A stretch of 14,515 bases of DNA from Candidatus Micrarchaeota archaeon CG08_land_8_20_14_0_20_59_11 (GTDB lineage Archaea > Micrarchaeota > Micrarchaeia > Norongarragalinales > Norongarragalinaceae), in the NCBI GenBank assembly GCA_002763345.1, contig PEXZ01000004.1, positions 2,133 through 16,647 of the forward strand, in the 5' to 3' direction. Position numbers and translations under genes: made by a program. Below the pieces are notes generated by a model, which saw nothing but the letters and a program-made list of their open reading frames with translations, was not told where the DNA came from and did no database searches. This document shows positions 7,247-12,923 of this stretch, piece after piece; position 1 is the stretch's first letter; every line of letters begins with the position of its first letter.

Positions 7247-7256
7247 TTAAATAAAT
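7247..7256. promoter_or_regulatory. Bidirectional TATA-like box, aldolase/DNA glycosylase
   Basis: TTAAATAAAT sits almost exactly midway between two start codons: 7228 on the minus strand and 7276 on the plus strand, each about 24 bases from its centre. The reverse complement ATTTATTTAA is also TATA-like. One element could therefore drive two leaderless genes. Confidence 0.6.
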
Positions 7257-7275
7257 GCGTTTCTTTTGTCTGCAT

Positions 7276-7926
7276 ATGCACTCCCTCGAGCTGTGCGAAA
7301 CGCTTTACGCGGAATTCGGTCCGCAGCACTGGTGGCCCGGCGAGACGCCTTTTGAAATCATAGTAGGCGCAGTTCTGACACAGAATACTGCCTGGAGTAA
7401 TGTCGAGAATGCGATAGCCAACTTGAAACGCGCTCGTCTACTTACGCCGACGAAACTCGCACGCGCGCCATTATCCAAAATCCGCGCCGCCATCAAACCA
7501 TCGGGCTACTACAACCAGAAGGCGCTGCGAATCAAAAAAATCGCGCAATACCTCGCGAAGAATTACGGCGACGATTTGACGCGCTTCCTTTCGCAGCCCG
7601 TGTGTTCGCTGCGCCACGAGGTGGAATCGTGGAAGGGCGTCGGGCCGGAGACGCGCGACTCCATTCTTCTTTATGCCGCGCAGAAGCCCGTATTCGTAAT
7701 CGATGCTTACACCGTGAGAGTGGCGGGAAGAATGGGGATGACGGACAAGCGGGCGTATCGCGAGCTTCAGGCGTTCTTCGAATCCTCCTTGCCGAAAAAC
7801 CCGCGCCTCTTTAACGAATTCCACGCGCTGCTCGTGCATCTGGGGAAAAACTATTGCAGGAAGACGAAACCCCTGTGCGCGTCTTGTCCGGTTAAAACGC
7901 GCTGCCGAAGAAGAATCCGTAGGTGA
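7276..7926 (+). CDS. Endonuclease III-like HhH-GPD DNA glycosylase with 4Fe-4S cluster
   Basis: This 216-aa protein belongs to the HhH-GPD base-excision repair superfamily. It shows LTQNTAW (35-41), the helix-hairpin-helix WKGVGPETRDSILLYA (119-134), the catalytic-type Asp in VIDAYT (Asp143), and a C-terminal iron-sulfur motif C-x6-C-x2-C-x5-C (Cys194, 201, 204, 210). Where endonuclease III has the catalytic lysine (GxGRKTA), this protein has GVGPETRD with Glu. That is typical of the COG2231 group related to MagIII 3-methyladenine glycosylase, so it is likely a monofunctional glycosylase, not a lyase. I chose ATG 7276 over the in-frame ATG 7255 because the TATA-like box overlaps 7255. Its 3' end overlaps the convergent PAP2-like gene by 35 bases. 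Confidence 0.9.
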   Translation: MHSLELCETLYAEFGPQHWWPGETPFEIIVGAVLTQNTAWSNVENAIANLKRARLLTPTKLARAPLSKIRAAIKPSGYYNQKALRIKKIAQYLAKNYGDDLTRFLSQPVCSLRHEVESWKGVGPETRDSILLYAAQKPVFVIDAYTVRVAGRMGMTDKRAYRELQAFFESSLPKNPRLFNEFHALLVHLGKNYCRKTKPLCASCPVKTRCRRRIRR

Positions 7927-8485
7927 CGAACGCGGGAACCCACGCCGCAGCCGCGCCGAGCACGAGCTGCCGGAGGTCGTGTGCGCCGAGCGTAAGGCGG
8001 CTCCACCACACAGGAATCACGAGCAGGTAAATCCACCACCACGACCAGCCGAGCACCATTATCACGGAAGAGGTGAATCCCGTGACCGCCGCGGAGTGCA
8101 GGCTCAGCTTCGTCCAGTACCTGTTTATCAGCCAGAGCAGCGCGTTCGTTTCGGCGAAGACGAGCGAGAGCGCGAGCATGGTGGGCGAATCGAGGACCAG
8201 GAATGCGATTACGGCGACTGAAAAGAACAGCATCCAGTCGCTGTAGAACTCGTCGCGCTTCTCGCGCTTCTCGAAGCTTATGTTTATGCGGCCGACGAGG
8301 ACGTCACCGATTGTCTCGAACACCGGCGCCACCGTCAGCAGGAGCAGGCCGAGCACGAGCGCGGCGCCGGAATCGAGCGAGCCGTGCCCGTGCGGGGAAA
8401 AAAGCGCGATTAGGACAACCGCCGCCATGCCCATCAGCTGCGGGTTCAGCACGACTGAGACGGTTTCAGCGAGTCCGGCTTTCAC
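7892..8485 (-). CDS. PAP2-like membrane phosphatase
   Basis: A 197-aa protein with about five hydrophobic segments. It carries degenerate PAP2 (type 2 phosphatidic acid phosphatase) motifs: a basic KREKRDEFY stretch (73-81) in place of KxxxxxxRP, KLSLHSA (127-132) in place of PSGH, and SRLTLGAHDLRQLVLG (162-177) with the conserved Arg163 and His169; the usual final Asp is Gln173, as in a common subgroup with HxxxQ. Such enzymes remove phosphate from lipid or polyprenyl (di)phosphates. The open frame extends upstream to 8578, but that part runs through the tRNA-Asp gene. The GTG at 8485 lies 27 bases from the centre of the TATA-like box at 8508-8516, so I start there. Confidence 0.75.
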   Translation of the reverse strand: MKAGLAETVSVVLNPQLMGMAAVVLIALFSPHGHGSLDSGAALVLGLLLLTVAPVFETIGDVLVGRINISFEKREKRDEFYSDWMLFFSVAVIAFLVLDSPTMLALSLVFAETNALLWLINRYWTKLSLHSAAVTGFTSSVIMVLGWSWWWIYLLVIPVWWSRLTLGAHDLRQLVLGAAAAWVPAFVTYGFFFGSAF

Positions 8486-8507
8486 GAATAACTCTGGGGG
8501 AAAACGG

Positions 8508-8516
8508 TTATTAAAT
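8508..8516. promoter_or_regulatory. Bidirectional TATA-like box, PAP2-like gene/tRNA-Asp
   Basis: TTATTAAAT is centred 27 bases from the GTG of the minus-strand PAP2-like gene and 28 bases from the first base of tRNA-Asp on the plus strand, the right distance for transcription starts in both directions. Confidence 0.6.
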
Positions 8517-8539
8517 CCGCGCGCCCAAACAGTTTGCCT

Positions 8540-8612
8540 GCCTTGGTTGTGTAGTGGTCTAGCATGCCAGCCTGTCACGCTGGCGACTCGGGTTCAAATC
8601 CCGACCAAGGCG
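8540..8612 (+). tRNA. tRNA-Asp (GTC)
   Basis: A complete cloverleaf can be drawn. The acceptor stem pairs GCCTTGG (8540-8546) with CCAAGGC (8605-8611), followed by discriminator G at 8612 as expected for Asp. The anticodon stem is CCAGC/GCTGG (8567-8571 and 8579-8583) with loop CTGTCAC, giving anticodon GTC at 8574-8576. The T arm is TCGGG-TTCAAAT-CCCGA (8588-8604). There is no intron and CCA is not encoded. Confidence 0.97.
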
Positions 8613-8614
8613 CT

Positions 8615-8653
8615 GTCCAGCGCTGGGGGAACCCAGGTTCCCCCGTCCTGGAC
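8615..8653. repeat. Strong hairpin just downstream of tRNA-Asp
   Basis: Two nested perfect stems: GTCCAG (8615-8620) pairs with CTGGAC (8648-8653), and inside it GGGGGAAC (8625-8632) pairs with GTTCCCCC (8637-8644) around a CCAG loop, with a 4x3 internal loop between. It begins two bases after the tRNA discriminator. No T run follows, so it is not a standard archaeal terminator. It lies between the convergent ends of tRNA-Asp and the lipoprotein gene and might protect, process or stop either RNA. Confidence 0.6.
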
Positions 8654-8754
8654 AAGTACGAACCCCCTCCTCCTGCTAACGAACGCAAAACCGTTTTCAT
8701 TTGGCGTGGCACAGCCTGCCGGCGTCAAGGACTTCCGATGCAGGCTCCAGCGCC

Positions 8755-9414
8755 TCACTGCGCCATCTGCTGCATGCAGTCGATGAGTTCCTGCCCTTCC
8801 TTGTCCGCGCACTCCTCGTATCCCGCGGGCAGCGAGGGCATTGCGCTCGCCATCATCTCGTTCAGGTCGCACACCTTCTCGGCAGTTGCGAATTTCTCGT
8901 CGCCGAAAACCGCGGCGTTGCAGCTGATGTCCATCGGCGGCACGTCCTCGAGCTGCTGGGTGACGGGCTCCACCGTTGCCTGCGGGTCTGGCGCCGCCGA
9001 CATCTTGTACCAGTAGCAGTCCCCTCCCATGTCCGCAGCGGAGGAGTGCGTATAGACGATTTCGTCCTTGAATACCGTGATGGTGTTTATTCCGCTGATG
9101 GCGCTCTCCATGCGCATCTTGCCTGCCTTCATCCACACGGCGGCGTTCACGGTGGCGTCTTCCGTTGTGTACTTCATGGTGCATTCAAGCGGAACTCCGA
9201 GGGCGAGGAGGTCGGCGTAAGCCATTCCAGCGTAGCTTCCTCCCTGCACTGTTGCCTGAGCAGTTGCGGTTGCCTGAGCCGTCGAAGTCGGCGCGACTGT
9301 CGCCCCGCCGCCTGCGGGAGTAGGCGTCGCCTGCGGCGCGCTTCCCGCGCACCCCATCAGCAGGACGCCCAATACGAATAGCGCTGCAATCTCCTTTCCC
9401 ACCAAATCAATCAC
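8755..9414 (-). CDS. Predicted lipoprotein with Thr/Ala/Pro-rich linker and Cys-containing domain
   Basis: The N-terminus has a hydrophobic segment ending in the lipobox LLMGC (Cys22), then a low-complexity linker rich in Ala, Thr, Pro and Gln (residues 24-58). A folded region of about 155 aa follows with six more cysteines (78, 133, 165, 182, 202, 213), which could form three disulfides outside the cell. No known domain was recognised; the pattern of short strands (CTMKYTTED, AAVWMKAGKMRMES, TITVFKDEIVYTH) suggests a beta-rich binding domain. The GTG start at 9414 lies 27 bases from the centre of the TATA-like TATTTAAAG at 9437-9445, so the transcript is probably leaderless. It has no N-glycosylation sequon, unlike the lipoprotein at 12039-12923. 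Confidence 0.8.
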   Translation of the reverse strand: MIDLVGKEIAALFVLGVLLMGCAGSAPQATPTPAGGGATVAPTSTAQATATAQATVQGGSYAGMAYADLLALGVPLECTMKYTTEDATVNAAVWMKAGKMRMESAISGINTITVFKDEIVYTHSSAADMGGDCYWYKMSAAPDPQATVEPVTQQLEDVPPMDISCNAAVFGDEKFATAEKVCDLNEMMASAMPSLPAGYEECADKEGQELIDCMQQMAQ

Positions 9415-9436
9415 CGATTTCAGAACGATTTCGGCG

Positions 9437-9445
9437 TATTTAAAG
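9437..9445 (-). promoter_or_regulatory. TATA-like box of the lipoprotein gene
   Basis: The element (TATTTAAAG on the plus strand) is centred 27 bases from the GTG at 9414. On the plus strand it might also start a longer transcript toward the PH-domain gene. Confidence 0.5.
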
Positions 9446-9525
9446 ATCCCCCCCTTGCAGTGCGCGTTTCCGTTTGCCTGCCGCGCCTTTTTATTCTTGG
9501 CGCGCTTATCGTTTCGGTGATTCGG

Positions 9526-10050
9526 ATGGCGGACTTCGTGAACCTGCAGCCGGACGAGAAAATCGTTGAACGCATAAAGCCTCTGCCGGCGGTGAAACTC
9601 ATGTGGTTATCCATAATGCTGTTTGTCGTCCTTCTGGTGACAGTGTGGGCATTAGCGGCGAGTGCGGCGAGTCCGGGTTCAGCACTTCTTGCCGTCGCGA
9701 CCCTGTTAGCCATCCTTGTCGCGGTCGCGTGGATTCTCACGAACAACAGGTACGAAAACCAGGAGTACATGGTGACCAACAAGCGCGTGATTTACAAGCA
9801 CGGCATGCTTGGCTACCAAATCCATTCGTCACCGCTCGAACGCATAACGGACGTAATCGTTTCGCGCACCTTCCTGGAGAACCTGTTCGGTTTCGGCAGC
9901 ATACTCGTCCAGACAATGGCGGGGCAGATTTCAAAAGGCCGCGGCGGCGCCGAGGCGTCGCTCGAGGCGGTTCCGGAGCCCGAGAAGCTGCAGGAGACGA
10001 TATTCGAGCTCATAAAGAGGAAGCGCAAGGACGAGAAACTGACGTTCTGA
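9526..10050 (+). CDS. Membrane protein with bacterial PH domain (bPH2/DUF304-like)
   Basis: The 174-aa protein has two adjacent transmembrane helices (about 22-44 and 52-70) followed by a cytoplasmic PH-like domain. The latter shows the typical bPH2 pattern: NRYENQEYMVTNKRVIYKHG, then PLERITDVIVSRTFLENLFGFGSILVQT. Such proteins are common in archaea and bacteria, and their ligand is generally unknown. The open frame reaches back to 9460, but I start at ATG 9526 because GGTGAT at 9516-9521 forms a ribosome site four bases upstream and the protein then begins with the usual short acidic lead (MADFVNLQPDEKIVERI). A TATA-like TTTTTATT lies at 9488-9495. The DUF373 gene follows 46 bases downstream with its own promoter. 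Confidence 0.85.
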   Translation: MADFVNLQPDEKIVERIKPLPAVKLMWLSIMLFVVLLVTVWALAASAASPGSALLAVATLLAILVAVAWILTNNRYENQEYMVTNKRVIYKHGMLGYQIHSSPLERITDVIVSRTFLENLFGFGSILVQTMAGQISKGRGGAEASLEAVPEPEKLQETIFELIKRKRKDEKLTF

Positions 10051-10063
10051 GCCGCGCGCCCCT

Positions 10064-10075
10064 TTTATTTAAATA
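10064..10075 (+). promoter_or_regulatory. TATA-like box of the DUF373 gene
   Basis: TTTATTTAAATA ends 21 bases before the ATG at 10097; its core is about 26 bases away. That fits leaderless transcription, and no Shine-Dalgarno is present. Confidence 0.55.
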
Positions 10076-10096
10076 CAACGGCGCGGTAGTTTTCCC

Positions 10097-11320
10097 ATGG
10101 CTTCGCGAAAGCGGCTGCTCGTTCTGTGCCTCGACGTCGACGACGATTTGGGGCAGAAGGCGCGCGTTCGCGGACCGGTTGTGGGGCGCAAGAAGGTGCT
10201 CGAGGCGGCGTCGAAGCTCGGCGTCGCCGATCCCGAGGATTCCGACGTCAACACGCTGTTCGAGGCGATACGGTTCTCGGACGCGCTCAAGAAGGACAAC
10301 GACGTAGAGGTTGTCGCGCTCACTGGCAGCAAAAAACTCGGCTATTCCGCCGACTCGAACATCGTCAAGCAGCTCGAGAAGGTGGCGCACGATTTCAAGC
10401 CCGAGGCGTGCGTTCTCGTGAGCGACGGCGCGAGCGACGAGCGCGTTCTTCCGCTGATTCAGTCGCGCATCAAAATCGACAGCGTAAAGACGGTTACGGT
10501 AAAACAGACGAAGGAGCTCGAGAAGACGTACTTCGTGATTCTCGACAAGCTCAAGGACCCGCATTTCGCGCGCGTCGTCTTCGGCATCCCCGGCATCGGC
10601 CTGCTCCTGTACTTCCTGATGGGCGACTTGGGGGTGCGCATCTTCGTCGGCTTGCTCGGCGCGTACCTCATAGCGAAGGGCGTCGGAATCGAGGACTTCA
10701 TCCTGCGCAAGACCGCGGATGCCCGCTTCTCGATGTCGAACGCGCGTTTCATCTTCTATTTCGCGGCGGCGCCCCTGTTCATAGCCGCGCTCTGGCTAGC
10801 AGTTTCGAAATTCTCGGCGATGCAGCATGCGGGCGAAACGAACGTCGCGAAGCTGGCGGCTTGGGCGCTCAAGGACTTGCTGCTTTTGCTGCCCAGCGCG
10901 GTTCTGCTGCTCGTGGCGGGCGGCGCGCTGAACGCAGCCAACGAGAAGAAGACGTACGATTTGCCGAAATACGCGGTGTACGTCGCGCTCGTGTTCCTGT
11001 TCTGGCTGATTTTCAACAACGCGGCGGACTGGGTGCTCGGCACGCTCGCGTTCTCGGACCTGTTCTATTCGATACTGCTCGGCGTAGTCGCCGTCTACCT
11101 GCTCGTGCGGCTCGCGAAGGAGTTCAAGACGCGCTTCATCGCGGGCATGCATCTGGAGGGCAAGGAGGTATACACGGAAATCGGCTCCTTCGTCGGAAAA
11201 GTCGCGAGCTTCGACAAGGACCGGGACAGCATCATCATCAAGACGGAGACGGGGCAGCGCTTCGACCTGGACTTCGACCACATCAGCAACATAGGCGACA
11301 CGATAGTCGTGAGGTATTGA
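10097..11320 (+). CDS. DUF373 family membrane protein
   Basis: A 407-aa protein of the archaeal DUF373 family. The soluble N-terminal part carries its hallmark blocks: LVLCLDVDDDLGQKA (8-22), GRKKVLEAASKLGVADPEDSDVN (30-52), VSDGASDERVLPLIQSRIKI (108-127) and VKQTKELEKTYF (135-146). About six hydrophobic helices follow from residue 160 to 340. The C-terminal 60 aa (KEVYTEIGSFVGKVASFDKD to DTIVVRY) read like a small beta-barrel similar to the one in MscS-type channels; that resemblance is mine and unverified. Family function is unknown; Asp-rich motifs suggest metal or nucleotide binding. A small basic ORF follows one base after the stop, with a ribosome site inside the DUF373 end. Confidence 0.92.
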   Translation: MASRKRLLVLCLDVDDDLGQKARVRGPVVGRKKVLEAASKLGVADPEDSDVNTLFEAIRFSDALKKDNDVEVVALTGSKKLGYSADSNIVKQLEKVAHDFKPEACVLVSDGASDERVLPLIQSRIKIDSVKTVTVKQTKELEKTYFVILDKLKDPHFARVVFGIPGIGLLLYFLMGDLGVRIFVGLLGAYLIAKGVGIEDFILRKTADARFSMSNARFIFYFAAAPLFIAALWLAVSKFSAMQHAGETNVAKLAAWALKDLLLLLPSAVLLLVAGGALNAANEKKTYDLPKYAVYVALVFLFWLIFNNAADWVLGTLAFSDLFYSILLGVVAVYLLVRLAKEFKTRFIAGMHLEGKEVYTEIGSFVGKVASFDKDRDSIIIKTETGQRFDLDFDHISNIGDTIVVRY

Positions 11321-11321
11321 G

Positions 11322-11582
11322 TTGCATCCGCACGCGATGCATTTCATGCACGTGAAGCATCGGGCGGACAAGGAACGCGAGCGGATGCATGCGAGGAAGA
11401 GGGAACTCGCCGAGCACGTTGCCGCCAAGGACGCCGCCGCTAAAAAAGCCGATGAACTGAGGAAAGCCGCGGTTGCAGTCGGAAGGCAGCAGCCGAAAAC
11501 CCTCGCGCTTCTTATCGCGTCTCTTTGGGGTAAAAAGCGACCCCCAGCACAACCAGAAGCGCGCCAGCGCAAAGGTCAATGA
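11322..11582 (+). CDS. Small, highly charged protein downstream of DUF373
   Basis: An 86-aa ORF rich in Lys, Arg, His and Ala (HVKHRADKERERMHARKRELAEHVAAKD), probably one long helix, ending in a Pro/Arg/Lys-rich tail. No family was recognised. The TTG start at 11322 is one base after the DUF373 stop and has GTGAGGT at 11308-11314, seven bases upstream, the same arrangement as the TTG-started phosphohexomutase gene; ATG 11337 is an alternative. The last 71 bases lie antisense to the end of the small membrane protein gene, and the two reading frames cannot both be under strong selection there. It could be spurious; His-rich N-terminus (HPHAMHFMHVKH) might bind metal. Confidence 0.5.
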   Translation: MHPHAMHFMHVKHRADKERERMHARKRELAEHVAAKDAAAKKADELRKAAVAVGRQQPKTLALLIASLWGKKRPPAQPEARQRKGQ

Positions 11583-11823
11583 GAGCAGCCTGCATCAGCG
11601 CGCCGGTTGCGTTCGAGAGCGTCTGCTTGGTCGATTCCAGCTCCGAGGCGCCTATGCCGAGCGTCTCGAGCGCGGCGCTGTCTCCGGAAAGCTCGTTGAG
11701 CTGCGCCATCGAGGGCGCGATTGCCGCGTTAGTAGTCATGTACTGGTTGAATTCGTACGCCGAAAGCGCGAGCAGCAGCGAGCCGAGCATGAGGGCGACG
11801 AGCGCAAGGGGTTTCACGTTCAT
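11512..11823 (-). CDS. Small two-helix membrane protein
   Basis: A 103-aa protein with hydrophobic helices near residues 5-22 and 75-97 and a polar Asn/Thr/Ser/Ala-rich region of about 50 aa between them, which includes one sequon (NAT). Both ends would face the same side, with the loop probably outside. No family was recognised. The frame is open back to 11883, but ATG 11823 is preceded by GGTGAT (11831-11836) and a TATA-like box at 11858-11867, which places the transcript start near 11837. The 3' end overlaps the convergent small charged ORF. Confidence 0.7.
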   Translation of the reverse strand: MNVKPLALVALMLGSLLLALSAYEFNQYMTTNAAIAPSMAQLNELSGDSAALETLGIGASELESTKQTLSNATGALMQAALIDLCAGALLVVLGVAFYPKETR

Positions 11824-11857
11824 AATCCCAATCACCGAGAAATAAAAAGGGGCGGAG

Positions 11858-11867
11858 CTTATAAAAG
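11858..11867. promoter_or_regulatory. TATA-like box between the small membrane protein and the 30-aa ORF
   Basis: CTTATAAAAG is TATA-like on both strands. On the minus strand it gives a start near 11837, upstream of a GGTGAT ribosome site. On the plus strand it gives a start near 11889, upstream of the 30-aa ORF. Confidence 0.5.
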
Positions 11868-11912
11868 CAGCGACTGCGAACAACTATTAGGCGACCGGAC
11901 GGAGTGAGGAGA

Positions 11913-12005
11913 ATGTTCAGGACGATTCGCAGGTACACGCGCAATCTCGCGGAGATGTTCGGGCTCAGGGCGAGCCTGGCGCCCCAGCGCAGGAGCAAGC
12001 GTTAG
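11913..12005 (+). CDS. Possible 30-aa basic microprotein
   Basis: A short ORF encodes MFRTIRRYTRNLAEMFGLRA followed by SLAPQRRSKR. It has eight Arg and one Lys, and an amphipathic helix is likely. It is preceded by GGAGTGAGGAG (11901-11911), which resembles a ribosome site though the last part is very close to the ATG, and by a TATA-like box at 11858-11867. It fills the gap between two genes that otherwise has no content. The same stretch might be an untranslated RNA. No homologue is known to me, so this is tentative. Confidence 0.4.
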   Translation: MFRTIRRYTRNLAEMFGLRASLAPQRRSKR

Positions 12006-12015
12006 GAATAAAAAA
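12005..12015 (+). promoter_or_regulatory. TATA-like box of the sequon-rich lipoprotein gene
   Basis: GAATAAAAAAC lies about 28 bases before the ATG at 12039, consistent with a leaderless transcript that begins just after the 30-aa ORF. Confidence 0.4.
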
Positions 12016-12038
12016 CACCGTTGCGTGACTGTTTGCTT

Positions 12039-12923
12039 ATGAGGATAGTTTTCGCTTTAATTGCCGCTGCGCTGCTTTTCGGCTGCATTACCCCGCAGCC
12101 CTCGCCGTCCCCGACGCCATCGGGAACGCCCGCCGCATCCGTTATTCCTTCGGTTTTTCCCACGCCTTCAGCCGCAGCCACGCTTCCCGCTTCCGCGAAT
12201 CCCTCGGTTGCGATAACAGCGGCGCCTTCTGACGCGGAATTTTCCAAGGCGTACGACGTTTCTGTTTCGCTTTTGTTCGACGCAGCCGCACAGGTGCTTC
12301 CTTCCGCGAAACTGCGGCTCTACGACAACGGTGCATTGCTCAAGGAGAAGGAGGTGCCGAACGGAGCCAACTCGACGTTCAGCTGGGTTGCCGCTGCGTC
12401 GGGGGCGCATTCTCTGCGCGTTTCCGCCGAGTTCCTGCTTGCGGACGGCACAGCTGCCGCGTCGTCCGAGGCGGGCGCGAACGTTTCCGTGGGCGCAATC
12501 GAACTTTCCGACTATTCCAACCATTCCTCCGTCCTGCTTTCCGAACAGTATGTGAATGCGCAGCGTTTCGTGCTTTACAACCCCGCATTCGTTGAGAACG
12601 TCAGCGTCTTCGTGAAGGCGCTCGAGGAGAACAGTTCGTACGTATGGCTCCGCGCCTACGCCGAGGAGGCTGGGAAGCCGGGCGCGCTGCTGTTCGAGCG
12701 TTTCGTCAATACGACCGAGCTCCCGCGCGTTTTCGGCTGGTATGCGTTTAACGTCTCGCGAACACTCGAAAAAGGCGGTTTTTGGGCGGGTATGTACGTG
12801 CGCGACTCTGCCGCGAACGTTTCCTGGGCGATGTACAACGGAACCGAGCAGAGCGCATTCACGATTTCCAACGTGCAGGAATGGGTTGCGATAAACGGGA
12901 CGTTCTTCGTGCGCGTTTCTTAA
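12039..12923 (+). CDS. Sequon-rich surface lipoprotein
   Basis: The 294-aa protein starts with a lipoprotein signal (MRIVFALIAAALLFGC, lipid Cys16), then a Pro/Ser/Thr/Ala-rich linker to about residue 65. Next is an Ig-like beta domain (about 66-150: YDVSVSLLFDAAAQVLPSAK to HSLRVSAEFLLADG) and a C-terminal beta-rich domain with many aromatic residues. Ten N-x-S/T sequons occur after the linker (Asn111, 148, 161, 187, 198, 224, 238, 260, 267, 286), so it is probably heavily N-glycosylated outside the cell. No specific family was recognised; the C-terminal part could be a carbohydrate-binding jelly roll. ATG 12039 fits the TATA distance; the in-frame TTG 12021 does not. Its TAA shares TTAA with the stop of the convergent AbiEii gene. 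Confidence 0.85.
   Translation: MRIVFALIAAALLFGCITPQPSPSPTPSGTPAASVIPSVFPTPSAAATLPASANPSVAITAAPSDAEFSKAYDVSVSLLFDAAAQVLPSAKLRLYDNGALLKEKEVPNGANSTFSWVAAASGAHSLRVSAEFLLADGTAAASSEAGANVSVGAIELSDYSNHSSVLLSEQYVNAQRFVLYNPAFVENVSVFVKALEENSSYVWLRAYAEEAGKPGALLFERFVNTTELPRVFGWYAFNVSRTLEKGGFWAGMYVRDSAANVSWAMYNGTEQSAFTISNVQEWVAINGTFFVRVS

Noticed and set aside
8486..8578. N-terminal extension of the PAP2-like frame
   Set aside because: It would translate through the tRNA-Asp gene and its promoter; the GTG at 8485 fits the TATA distance.
8540..8653. Integration site (att) of a mobile element at tRNA-Asp
   Set aside because: No second copy of the tRNA 3' end and no integrase gene are present in the window.
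8713..8746. Inverted repeat AGCCTGC/GCAGGCT beyond the tRNA hairpin
   Set aside because: Seven-base arms with a 20-base loop are expected by chance in GC-rich DNA; no T run or other signal accompanies it.
10126..11355. 409-aa plus-strand open frame overlapping DUF373
   Set aside because: It is a different frame of the DUF373 gene, with an Arg/Gly-rich composition and no recognisable motif.
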